Of a stretch of 64,000 nucleotides of DNA, positions 8,291 to 16,420 are shown in pieces. The DNA is from Rhodococcoides kyotonense (lineage in GTDB: Bacteria; Actinomycetota; Actinomycetes; Mycobacteriales; Mycobacteriaceae). Each line of letters starts with the position of its first letter. Positions within the stretch are counted from its first letter, which is position 1. The stretch is from the NCBI RefSeq assembly GCF_001645385.1, contig NZ_LVHI01000015.1, positions 29,914 through 93,913 on the forward strand, read 5' to 3'. The notes beneath the pieces were generated by a model. The model had not been told where the DNA came from. It ran no database searches and worked only from the letters and a program-made list of their open reading frames with translations. Both the position numbers and the translations under genes were made by a program.

Positions 8291-11200
8291 TGTGCGACTC
8301 CCATGCTGCTGACGACGCGGATCGGGTCTTTGCCAGTGCGTGCCGCGATGACGAGCCTTCGGTCGCGGTGGAGAGCACTGATGAGAGTGGTGAGGTCGTC
8401 GTCGCTGGAGCCGTTGCGTATGGCACGTTTGAGCCTGTTCTCGGCGTCTCGTTGCAGTGGATGTTGGAACAGCTCATCGAGGGCTTGTGCAGTGTCTCTG
8501 TTGTGCGAATTCAGGGTTTCTCCGAGTCTGCGCCACAGGGTGCGTCGTACCCCGCGCAGTCTGCCGGCCGTGGCGGTTGGGGTGGCGAGTGGGCCTCGTA
8601 CCAGGTTTTCGATGAGCTGGTCATGATCATCTCGGTGTTCGAGGCCGAGTTCCTCGGGCGTGGACTCGAATGCTCGTAGTACCTCGTGCCCTGTGAGTAG
8701 ACGAGTGCTGCCATCCGCTGTGGCGAGTCCAAATCCGTCCATGCCGGATTCGGTTCGGACGTAGCAGATTACGCCGTCATCTTTGTCGCTGAGACGTTTT
8801 GCTCGCGTCGCGTCGATCATGTCCGGTAGCGCGGCTACGCGCGCGGCCAGCGTGGGGTCTTGCTCTTGTGCTCGATGCCAGATTTGATACGCCAGGCTGG
8901 ATGCGTCGACGTCGTCGGCGGAGTCCTGCTCGTCGAGTGTGCCGTTGTAGAGGTCGGTGATAGCCCGGACTTCGCCTTCGCTGCCAAAGAACTGCTCGTC
9001 CGAACCGAACGCTTCGGCGTTGGCGCTGAGTCGATCACTGATGCGCTGGCGCAGGGAGATGACATTGTCGACGGACTCGTGGAAGAACGAGTACAGCAGT
9101 ATTTCGTCGGATTGCTGCCCCACCCGATCAACACGGCCCGCTCGTTGGATCAACCGGATGATCGCCCACGGCAGGTCGTAATTGACGACAATGTGCGCAT
9201 CTTGCAGGTTCTGGCCCTCGCTCAGCACGTCGGTCGCGATCAAGACACGCAACTCGTCCTGTATATCGACGCTGTCCTGCCCCGGTAGAGCGTTTGATCT
9301 CGGCGAGAAGCGATGCGCCAGTGAGGTGGGATCGTCGCTGTCGCCGGTCGCCAGTCCGACGTCGCCCAGGCCTGCATCTGTCAACGCTGCAGCAATGTAG
9401 TTGGCGGTGTCCTTGTACTCGGTGAAGACCAGCACTTTGTCGGCTGGATGCTCGGTGGACAGTAGCTTAAGTAGAGCCGTGAGCTTCGAGTCGTGCTCGA
9501 CTTTCCAGCCTCCGAAGGCGTCGAGCAGTCCCCGCAAGGCTTTGGTGTCGCGATCAAGGTCCTGGCGCAAGCCTGCGGTAAACAGTTCGGGCCGAATCCA
9601 TTTCACTGAGGCTGGGTTGGCTTCGCGTAGTGCCTCATAACGACGGCTGGGATCGTCAGTTAGGTGTTCTGCCGCGTCGAGCTCTGTGGCGGTGGGATCG
9701 TCGTCGTCGGTCAGGCTCGTGTCGATGATCGTGCCCGTCGGGATCCGGAGATCGTTGTCGATCGCGTATCCGAACAGTTCGTTTCGAGCGATGTGTCGCT
9801 GCAGCGACAGCGTGAAAGAGTGGCCGCAGGAAGACAGTCTTTTGTAGAACGTGGTGCGGACGAAGCCTGCAACGTTGCCTCGACCACGGGTGAGGTTGTC
9901 GACGAACTCTTTTTCGGCGTCAGTCAGCACCGCTGTCTTCCTCAGATACCTGCCGAGTTCGTAGCGGGGTAAGACGAGGTTGGTGAGGATGTCCAGAGTG
10001 GTGTCGCTTGCCATGATCGCCGCCGGATCGGTGGGGCCGAAGGAATGATCGACGGGCTTGGGAATGCGCCGAGGGAACTCGAACCGTACTCCGTTGGAGA
10101 ATTCGAGGTACTGGCGACCATCGTCATCGGTCTGAGCGAAGTTGTTCTTGATGAATGTCCTGGTCCGACGTACCAGATGCTCGCTCATCAGACGCTTCCA
10201 GTCGTCGGGGTCCTCGGACCTGCGAAAGGCGGCCATGGTGGTGATTTTGTCGTCTACTTTGTCGCGTAGGCGTGGATCGGCTGCGATTGCGTTGGTCGGC
10301 GCAATGCCGAGGTCGTCGTCGTCGTCGATGTAGAGCGACAGCTGGTTTGCGACGTCGCGGAAGCGGATGTTGTACGGGGTGGCCGTCAAAAGCAGTGTCT
10401 TGCTGTCGAAGGCGTGGATGTACTCCTGCACCGCCTTGTAATCTCGTCGTTCGTCGTTCCGCAGAGTGTGCGATTCATCGACGATGACGAAGGCATAGCG
10501 CCGTAATCCGGGAAGTTCGCGGTGCGCCATGCTGTAAGGAACGACGTGCCCATACAGGTTGTATGCCTCGAAGTGTTCTTTCCACATCGTGACCAGGTTC
10601 TTGGGGCAAACCACAAGAGGCATGTAGCCGTGCTCGTCGCGGAGCATGAGTGCGACCGCGATCGCGGTGAGGGTTTTGCCCAGACCGACGACGTCACCGA
10701 GCATGGTTCCTTGCTTGGTCATGATGCGCCGGGCCAGTGTCCGCACCGCTGTCGACTGGTACTCGAGGAGTTGGGCACTTACTTCGTCAGGCACGGAGTA
10801 TTCGGCCAGTCCTTCTCGGACGTCCCGTGACAGGTCGTAGCAGACCTTGAGGAAGACCTCGTACGGACGGCGTGGTTCTTTTCTGGCCCATGATTCGTCG
10901 AGCAGCGTCAGCAGGTCTGCAGTGACTTCGCGGCTGAATCTGTCGTTCCACCGGGCTTCGAACCAATCCGCCAGGGTTTGCGCTCCCGCAGTGTCCAGGA
11001 CATCGACGTTGAGTTCGAGGTTGTGGGTCAATCCGGGCGCGGTGAGGTTCGAGGAACCGACAAATCCTGTGATCGGATTATTTAGATCCTTCCGATGAAA
11101 GATGTATGCCTTCCCGTGGAGGGGCCGGCGAGTGAACACTTTGATCTGCACTGCCTTGGACTCGAGCAGGTCTCGCAGCGATTGCAGAGACGCGCGATCA

Positions 11201-11556
11201 CTCGAAGTAGGGAGTCCCCTCATCAGCTGGGTCCGGAGCTGTTCGACCAGTTCGGCTTTCCGCGCTCGGCCGGTGTTGGCATCTGCGTCGAGGATCTCCG
11301 ATCCGTCGACGGCGGCTTGTAGCTCGTCGAGCGCTTCCTCTTGCGGTCCCGTCATGACCATGCCGATCAGGATCCGTACTACAGGCTCGGAGCCTGCGGC
11401 GTTGGCGGCTGCCTTGTTCTGAACCAGTGAGTCGAAGACCGACCAACCGCGGAGGTTGAAGTAACCCACTGCCACGTCCATACGGTCCGACGCCTGCAGC
11501 GTCTGCTGTAAGTGCGCACCCAGGTGCGAATTGATGTTGTCGAAGATCCGCGTCAC
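8287..11556 (-). CDS. PLD-nuclease/SNF2 helicase fusion of a restriction system
   Basis: A 1089-residue protein. Residues 1-205 form a phospholipase-D-like nuclease domain: VGYFNLRG, then H147-G-K149 and GSSNLT at 167-172, with a closing LELNVDV strand. From ~263 there is an SNF2 superfamily-2 ATPase: Q-motif-like LLEYQSTAV, Walker A DVVGLGKT (~288-295), Walker B DESH (~360-363), TATPYN (~391), and a C-terminal RecA lobe with VLVFTEYKDTA, LSEGQNLQ and IQRAGRVDRVGQ. Family knowledge: PLD-SNF2 proteins act as translocating nucleases in phage defence. It is the first gene of the minus-strand operon, with its promoter in the structured gap at 11557-11941. Confidence 0.88.
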   Translation of the reverse strand: MTRIFDNINSHLGAHLQQTLQASDRMDVAVGYFNLRGWSVFDSLVQNKAAANAAGSEPVVRILIGMVMTGPQEEALDELQAAVDGSEILDADANTGRARKAELVEQLRTQLMRGLPTSSDRASLQSLRDLLESKAVQIKVFTRRPLHGKAYIFHRKDLNNPITGFVGSSNLTAPGLTHNLELNVDVLDTAGAQTLADWFEARWNDRFSREVTADLLTLLDESWARKEPRRPYEVFLKVCYDLSRDVREGLAEYSVPDEVSAQLLEYQSTAVRTLARRIMTKQGTMLGDVVGLGKTLTAIAVALMLRDEHGYMPLVVCPKNLVTMWKEHFEAYNLYGHVVPYSMAHRELPGLRRYAFVIVDESHTLRNDERRDYKAVQEYIHAFDSKTLLLTATPYNIRFRDVANQLSLYIDDDDDLGIAPTNAIAADPRLRDKVDDKITTMAAFRRSEDPDDWKRLMSEHLVRRTRTFIKNNFAQTDDDGRQYLEFSNGVRFEFPRRIPKPVDHSFGPTDPAAIMASDTTLDILTNLVLPRYELGRYLRKTAVLTDAEKEFVDNLTRGRGNVAGFVRTTFYKRLSSCGHSFTLSLQRHIARNELFGYAIDNDLRIPTGTIIDTSLTDDDDPTATELDAAEHLTDDPSRRYEALREANPASVKWIRPELFTAGLRQDLDRDTKALRGLLDAFGGWKVEHDSKLTALLKLLSTEHPADKVLVFTEYKDTANYIAAALTDAGLGDVGLATGDSDDPTSLAHRFSPRSNALPGQDSVDIQDELRVLIATDVLSEGQNLQDAHIVVNYDLPWAIIRLIQRAGRVDRVGQQSDEILLYSFFHESVDNVISLRQRISDRLSANAEAFGSDEQFFGSEGEVRAITDLYNGTLDEQDSADDVDASSLAYQIWHRAQEQDPTLAARVAALPDMIDATRAKRLSDKDDGVICYVRTESGMDGFGLATADGSTRLLTGHEVLRAFESTPEELGLEHRDDHDQLIENLVRGPLATPTATAGRLRGVRRTLWRRLGETLNSHNRDTAQALDELFQHPLQRDAENRLKRAIRNGSSDDDLTTLISALHRDRRLVIAARTGKDPIRVVSSMGVAQ

Positions 11557-11910
11557 GAGATGTGGTCGCTCCGTTTCAGTGGTGTTTTCAAACAGGCCGA
11601 GATCTTCAGTTGTCGATCGTCCGTTGTGGTTAGTCTTTCAAACGTCTGCGGGGCGGGTGTAAAGAACATGCTTGCGCACGGTTGTAACGAACATCCCGAC
11701 CGGTTGATCGCCGCCGGCTTGCTTGAGTGACCCTGGGTCCTCGGGGTAATACGCGGTTTCGCTGCCGTGCCGGCCAACCAGAGGTAGCCGATGTCCACGA
11801 ATCGTTCTCGTGGCCGACCCGTCCCTACGTTCGACGGGCACGGCAGCGAGGAATGTAGGCCGCCTTTGGCGGCCTGTAACGCCTCCGCAGACGCAAACGA
11901 CTCCCCGGCC
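11557..11910. other. Structured intergenic region between divergent genes
   Basis: It separates the minus-strand restriction operon from the plus-strand gene at 11942. No convincing ORF was found. It holds a 13-bp perfect inverted repeat (11759-11771 with 11837-11849) enclosing a 6-bp hairpin (11795-11800 with 11808-11813), and then an 8-bp GC stem with a TTT loop (11857-11864 with 11868-11875). This could be a structured 5' leader of the plus-strand gene or a regulatory site for either gene. Promoters are expected here but I could not place them with confidence. Confidence 0.5.
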
Positions 11911-11934
11911 AGCAACAGCAACAGCAACAGCAAG
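11911..11934 (+). repeat. Four AGCAAC hexamers before the ribosome site
   Basis: AGCAAC is repeated three times, then AGCAAG, running straight into the AAGGAG Shine-Dalgarno of the next gene. Slippage here would change leader length without touching the protein if translation starts at 11942. Confidence 0.7.
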
Positions 11935-11941
11935 GAGTGTC

Positions 11942-12739
11942 GTGGGTACGACTTATCTAGCCTCAGATGGCAGCGTGACCTTGAACGAGCAAGGACTGAC
12001 TCTCAATCACAACGCGAGATCGAAGAAGGGTACGCAAGCAGTCACGATTCCGTACTCGTCGATTTCATCGGTCACGTTCCTCGTTCCGGGCCTCACCGCG
12101 CCCGGAATCGTTACCTTCAATGTACGTTGCGAACCCGATGAAATATTCGAACAGAGCAATCGCAACACGCTAAGGCTCGACGACGAAAAGGCCGCTGAAG
12201 CCGCACGAGAATACGTGGCCATAGTCCGGTCAGTGATGGCCGGTAACAGCGCAAGCCCGATCCAACCTGAAGTGGCTATCGCAGCGGGTCGCGTGTCCAG
12301 TCCGCGCACACGGCCAGCCGGGGTACCTCGCAACCGCTGCCTGCCAAACGGCGTACGACTCATTGATCTCGACTGGCCGCCGGACCCCAGTCCCGGGCAG
12401 ACGAACCACGGTTACGTGTGGAACGGCGACAAGCAGAAATGGGTAAAAGCGCACGATCCGAATGGACTTAACGGGTGGAAAGAATGGTCTTTCGCCGGCA
12501 TCCTCGGCGTCGGAGCAGTCGCGGTCATCATCGGTATCATCGCACTACTAGGCACGTTGTTCAGCGGATCCGACGACAGCGATGGACGTTGCGAAACCTT
12601 ACAAGCTTGGTACAACGACAACCCCTATGACTCGAACCCGAGCATCGCAGATGACTACTACTCAAGCTGCGGCCAAGTGCCTCCGCCTGTGCAGAACGGC
12701 GAATTGATCAGTCGTAATGGGCATTACGTCTACCCGTGA
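11942..12739 (+). CDS. PH-like (DUF4429-type) membrane protein
   Basis: A longer frame from 11810 exists, but GTG at 11942 follows AAGGAG (11932-11937) and begins exactly where the recognisable domain begins, so it is chosen (265 residues). Residues ~1-95 look like a PH/DUF4429-type domain (GSVTLNEQGLTLNHNARS, TIPYSSISSVTFLVPG, CEPDEIFEQSNRNTLRL, a final helix). A basic linker and a Trp-rich segment follow, then one transmembrane helix (WSFAGILGVGAVAVIIGIIALLGTLF) and a short acidic tail with two cysteines that could form a disulfide outside the cell. Function unknown. Confidence 0.65.
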   Translation: MGTTYLASDGSVTLNEQGLTLNHNARSKKGTQAVTIPYSSISSVTFLVPGLTAPGIVTFNVRCEPDEIFEQSNRNTLRLDDEKAAEAAREYVAIVRSVMAGNSASPIQPEVAIAAGRVSSPRTRPAGVPRNRCLPNGVRLIDLDWPPDPSPGQTNHGYVWNGDKQKWVKAHDPNGLNGWKEWSFAGILGVGAVAVIIGIIALLGTLFSGSDDSDGRCETLQAWYNDNPYDSNPSIADDYYSSCGQVPPPVQNGELISRNGHYVYP

Positions 12740-13076
12740 CACGGGGGACGCTCATGTAACTCTGATCCTGGCACTTCGAGTAATGCAGATGAAGTCGTGG
12801 CTCGGCAGAACGACGACTAAATGCAGCCGCACCGACTGACATAGAGCCATGCCGACGGGCTCTGCAAGGTCGAATACCCAACCCATACCTATACGCGTCC
12901 TGGTCAGCGCGTTCGATGGGAGTTTTACCGCATCGACCAGTTCCCGATGACCGTGGCCAGGAACGGAGGGAAGCGGCCCGGTAGTCTCCTGGTTCCAGTC
13001 CGTTAAAGACAGTCGCAATCGTCTCGTTGTGCGACACCCTGCAAGATGGCACGACCATGCACTACAGTGGATTCCT
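12740..13076. other. Intergenic region with no supported gene
   Basis: A 178-codon minus-strand frame crosses it, but it also overlaps the start of the plus-strand gene at 13269, has no recognisable domain and has no good ribosome site. I treat the stretch as non-coding leader and promoter DNA for the coupling-protein operon. The hairpin at 13077 and a leader ORF at 13198 follow. Confidence 0.5.
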
Positions 13077-13107
13077 GTTCGACCGTCGATGAGGGTCACG
13101 GTCGAGC
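13077..13107. other. Conserved hairpin, copy 1 (11-nt GATGAGGG loop)
   Basis: Left arm 13077-13086 GTTCGACCGT, loop CGATGAGGGTC, right arm 13098-13107 ACGGTCGAGC: ten pairs including one G-T. Copy 2 at 34469-34499 has the same loop and stem, except that one C-G pair is replaced by A-T. It lies 91 bp before the small ORF at 13198. It may be a structured RNA element or a protein/DNA recognition hairpin. Confidence 0.65.
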
Positions 13108-13197
13108 GTCCATCCAGCAACAGCGCTGCCCGGCAAGTCGTTTGGTGTCGGCGCGGGTTAGCTGTGAGCTGACCGACGCTCCCAGATAAGGCCCTCC

Positions 13198-13272
13198 ATG
13201 CCGAAATCCCTTCAGCTCTCATCGAGCACACCTCAAGATCAGTTGGCGTCCGTCGGCGGTGACCGTCGATGA
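13198..13272 (+). CDS. Possible 24-residue leader peptide coupled to the transfer operon
   Basis: ATG at 13198 follows AAGGCCCTCC; a similar AAGGCCCTCACTG precedes the ATG of the gene downstream of the second hairpin copy (34630). The peptide begins MPKSLQLSSST and ends GGDRR. Its TGA overlaps the next ATG (ATGA at 13269-13272). Because that next gene has a weak ribosome site, translational coupling through this ORF is plausible. The peptide resembles no family I know. Confidence 0.45.
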   Translation: MPKSLQLSSSTPQDQLASVGGDRR

Positions 13273-13931
13273 CCACACCCATCACCACTGTTGCAGAGTT
13301 GCAGCGACGTTCGCAGATTGCTGCTGCCGCCTATGAACGCGGCCGACGCGCTGCATTGGCTGCCGCACGACGCCGCAGCCTTCCCGACCGCGCCCGCAGC
13401 CGTCACGACGAGGTCCGGTCCCGCCCACATTCCTACGAGCCGCGCAGTGACAGTCGCGCATTCGGGCTGCTTGATTCCGACCTGTCGTTAGCGCGGGCCG
13501 CGGCATACCTTGCCGCGACCGGGGTCGCGCACGAGCTGATCGCCGCACAGTCCTTCCCCAACCCGATCGAGCAGGACTGGGCCGATGCCACCGCTAAACG
13601 CACCGCTGTTCACGAGGATGCGTGGCGCGAGCGGCTGGTCGGCGGCGGCATCGACGATGCCGTTCTGCGGCCGGGTCTGTCGCTGGACGTTCTGGAGTTG
13701 CCCGCCGAACTCGACGGGCTCGATTTCCAAGACATCGCCGAGCACACCCTCGACGTGTCCTCGACCGCAGCGGACTTCGAGCCGATCCAGCTGTCCGATC
13801 TGATGCTCGAGACACCCCGCCAGAATCGTTCGTCGGATTCGGTCGTCGACATCACCGATCGGGTCGCCCGCGTCATCGAGATCGACCGCGGCGTCGACAC
13901 GGCCGTCGAGGCTGGTGTGGACGCATGGTGA
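13269..13931 (+). CDS. Hypothetical protein preceding the coupling protein
   Basis: A 220-residue soluble protein with no signal peptide. The N-terminal 55 residues are Ala/Arg-rich and helical (AAAAYERGRRAALAAARRR). The middle has alternating short helices (LDSDLSLARAAAYLAATGVAHELIAAQSFP) and the C-terminal half is acidic. It overlaps the coupling-protein gene by seven bases, so it is co-translated with it and probably functions with it, for instance as a cytosolic adaptor. That role is inference from gene order. No known motif was recognised. Confidence 0.65.
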   Translation: MTTPITTVAELQRRSQIAAAAYERGRRAALAAARRRSLPDRARSRHDEVRSRPHSYEPRSDSRAFGLLDSDLSLARAAAYLAATGVAHELIAAQSFPNPIEQDWADATAKRTAVHEDAWRERLVGGGIDDAVLRPGLSLDVLELPAELDGLDFQDIAEHTLDVSSTAADFEPIQLSDLMLETPRQNRSSDSVVDITDRVARVIEIDRGVDTAVEAGVDAW

Positions 13932-15820
13932 CCAAGAAGCCGACCTCCAAAGGTGTCGGAACATCGTCGTCGACGCTGCCGTTGATCGCGATCTCGGTGG
14001 TGATCGTGCTCATCGCCCTCGCGTACGGCTCACTCTGGCTCGGACACGCACTGTCCGACACCGGGCAGGAGATCCCCGGAAACCCGTTCGGGGCACTGTT
14101 CTCCGTTGTCGCCGGCACCCTGACCTGGCCGGCGGTCTCGACGTGGATCTTCGTGATCGTCCTGGTTATCGTCTCCGGTCTTACCGGTATCGTCACCGCT
14201 GCCCGCGCAGCGAGCGGCGGCAGGAACGAGGTGGATGCCAAGGCCAGGTTGATGGGGCCCACCTCGAAGCTCAGCGGGGTGACCGGCAAGCAGGCCCGCG
14301 AACGCGCGAAGTCGCTGCGCTCGGATCTCGCCGAACTGGACTCGCTCGACGACGCCGACATCGGTGTCATCGTCGGCCGCACCGTCCAAGGCAATCATAA
14401 AGTGTTCATGTCCTGGGAGGACATGCTTTTCGCCCTCGCCGGGCCTCGGATGGGCAAGACTGCGGCCTTGGCGATCGACGCCCTCTGCACCGCACCCGGC
14501 GCGGCATTGTTCACCTCCAACAAACGCGACGGCCACGATTTCACCCGCGGTGTCCGCGAAGACGTCGGCAGGGTCTGGCGCTACGACCTGCAAGGCATCG
14601 CCGAGGGGCCGCTCACCACAGGCGACGGGTTCTGGTGGAATCCCTTGCGCGGCATCGACACCATCGTCGGCGCCCGCAAGCTCGCCTCCTACTTCGCCGC
14701 CGCATCACGCGATGACTCGGCCAGAGTGGATGCGTACTTTGACGGCGGCGCACAAGAGCTACTCGCGCAGATGATGTTCGCGGCCGCGTGCGGCGGCGGG
14801 GATCTGTTGCACGTGTACGGATGGCTCTCCGACGAGGCGAACGAACTCCCGCAGAAACTGCTGCTGGCCCACGGGCACAGCATCGTCGCGATGCGGCTGA
14901 AATCGACCAGCGATCTGAACCCGCGCCAGCGAGATGGCCTGTACGACATGGCTCGCCGATTCATCGGCCTGCTGGAAGAGAAGTCGTACGCAATGTCGAT
15001 CCTGCCGCCGAACCGCACCGATCTCTCCACCGACGACACTCCGGACACGACGATCGGCCGCGGCGTGAAATATCCGCACACCATGACAGAATTCGTCGTC
15101 GAGGAATTCGTCACCAGCACGGACACGATCTACGCCCTGTCGAAGGAAGGTCCGGATTCCTCGTCGGCGCTGACCACCGCGTTGATCGGGTCGGTCATCG
15201 ACGCCGCCCAAAGGATCGCACGCCGAAGCCCGCGCGGGAGGTTGCCAGTGCCCATGCTGTGCATCCTCGACGAGGCCGCTAACGTATGCCGCCTCCCCGA
15301 ACTCCCTGCCTGGTACTCCCACCTGGGCTCACAGGGCATCTGCGTGATGACGATCGTGCAGAACCTCTCACAAGCACAGAAGGTCTGGGGGCAGGACGGG
15401 GTCAAACAACTTCTCGATGCCGCGAACTTCCTCTGGTACGGCGGCGGACTCAAGGACAAGACCACCCTCTCCGAGCTGTCCGCGCTCGTCGGGGATCACG
15501 ACGTCGAACGCTGGTCGAGATCCCGCAACGGTGGCCTGTTCGAGGGTGGTTCGACGTCGAAGTCGCAGTCCTGGTCGAAAGAGCCGATTCTGACCGTCGA
15601 CGACCTCGGCGCGATCCCGAAAACCCGTGCCTTGGTGCTCATTTCCGGTAACCGACCAGTGTTGGTGGTGAAGGTGTACTGGTCCGACGGCCCGAACGCC
15701 GACGGCATCAACGCATCGATCACCCGGTACGGCATCCCCGAAAAAACCCAGATCCAGGCGGTCGACAGAACAACAGTCGAGACTGTCACGTCCATCAGCG
15801 ACGAGGAGCCGTACCTGTGA
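13925..15820 (+). CDS. Type IV coupling protein (VirD4/TraD-like ATPase)
   Basis: A longer frame opens at 13622, but it lies inside the preceding gene; ATG 13925 gives 631 residues and begins with a proper membrane region. Two transmembrane helices lie at ~18-40 and ~65-92. Walker A is GPRMGKT (173-179). Walker B is in MLCILDEAANV, followed by a TraG/TraD-like stretch (LGSQGICVMTIVQNLSQAQKVWG). The C-terminal part carries a TraG-D_C-like region (LSALVGDHDVERWSRS). Role: a hexameric inner-membrane ATPase that hands the relaxase-DNA complex to the secretion channel. Its stop overlaps the DUF4913 start (GTGA). Confidence 0.88.
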   Translation: MVTKKPTSKGVGTSSSTLPLIAISVVIVLIALAYGSLWLGHALSDTGQEIPGNPFGALFSVVAGTLTWPAVSTWIFVIVLVIVSGLTGIVTAARAASGGRNEVDAKARLMGPTSKLSGVTGKQARERAKSLRSDLAELDSLDDADIGVIVGRTVQGNHKVFMSWEDMLFALAGPRMGKTAALAIDALCTAPGAALFTSNKRDGHDFTRGVREDVGRVWRYDLQGIAEGPLTTGDGFWWNPLRGIDTIVGARKLASYFAAASRDDSARVDAYFDGGAQELLAQMMFAAACGGGDLLHVYGWLSDEANELPQKLLLAHGHSIVAMRLKSTSDLNPRQRDGLYDMARRFIGLLEEKSYAMSILPPNRTDLSTDDTPDTTIGRGVKYPHTMTEFVVEEFVTSTDTIYALSKEGPDSSSALTTALIGSVIDAAQRIARRSPRGRLPVPMLCILDEAANVCRLPELPAWYSHLGSQGICVMTIVQNLSQAQKVWGQDGVKQLLDAANFLWYGGGLKDKTTLSELSALVGDHDVERWSRSRNGGLFEGGSTSKSQSWSKEPILTVDDLGAIPKTRALVLISGNRPVLVVKVYWSDGPNADGINASITRYGIPEKTQIQAVDRTTVETVTSISDEEPYL

Positions 15821-16236
15821 CCGCATCGGAGCAGACCACCCCCGACGAGATCGACTCCACTGACGAGACACCGTCCCGCCGATTTCCCACGTTCGACGCC
15901 TGGTTCGACTCCTGGCTGTCGGCGATCCTCGCCCGAAAACTGTCGACCTCGCCGGGCAAGAACAAAGTGTTCTGCCCGAGGTGGTGGGAGCACCCCGAGG
16001 TCGTCGTGCGGCTGCACTCGCTGTGGACCGCGTGGGAAGCCGCGGCGGCCGCCGAGGACGGAGCCGCGATGTCGGGCTGGTGGGTCCATCACGCCGATCC
16101 GCAGCTGCGCACGATGCTCGACGCCGAGAATGGCCCGATGTACCGGTGCAGCCGCGATGCGCACCAGCTCACCCCGGCGCTGCGCAACGAGCTCGTCGCC
16201 GCTCCGCCCGGATGGTTCGACGAACTGGGCGCCTGA
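15817..16236 (+). CDS. DUF4913 family protein
   Basis: A 139-residue protein with the pattern typical of DUF4913: an N-terminal disordered segment, FDAWFDSWL, then FCPRWWEHPEVVVRLHSLWTAWEAA, and a C-terminal PPGWFD. The family is common on actinobacterial plasmids and mobile elements beside transfer genes; its function is unknown to me. Coupled by a 4-bp GTGA overlap to the T4CP gene, so a role at the coupling-protein step is possible. A terminator-like stem follows at 16275. Confidence 0.8.
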   Translation: MTASEQTTPDEIDSTDETPSRRFPTFDAWFDSWLSAILARKLSTSPGKNKVFCPRWWEHPEVVVRLHSLWTAWEAAAAAEDGAAMSGWWVHHADPQLRTMLDAENGPMYRCSRDAHQLTPALRNELVAAPPGWFDELGA

Positions 16237-16274
16237 CCGCAAAACCTGACACAACCAACCCCAAAAATCCCCGG

Positions 16275-16306
16275 GGCCCTGGTGGGTGGCTAGACCCACC
16301 AGGGCC
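16275..16306. terminator. Hairpin terminator after the coupling-protein operon
   Basis: A perfect 13-bp GC-rich stem (16275-16287 with 16294-16306) and a 6-nt loop. It lacks a strong T-run, which is common for actinobacterial terminators. It separates the DUF4913 gene from the methyltransferase-helicase gene. Confidence 0.65.
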
Positions 16307-16420
16307 GATATGACCGGAATCGTGCTCCGGCCGACGACGACGTTAGCGACCCTGCCGCCCTGTACACGGCGGCGGGTCCGCTGACGTCGGTCGTCGACAC
16401 ACCTCTCCAGGAGCACACCC

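Noticed and set aside
12752..13288. 178-codon minus-strand frame
   Set aside because: No ribosome site or domain; overlaps the conserved hairpin and the start of the transfer operon.
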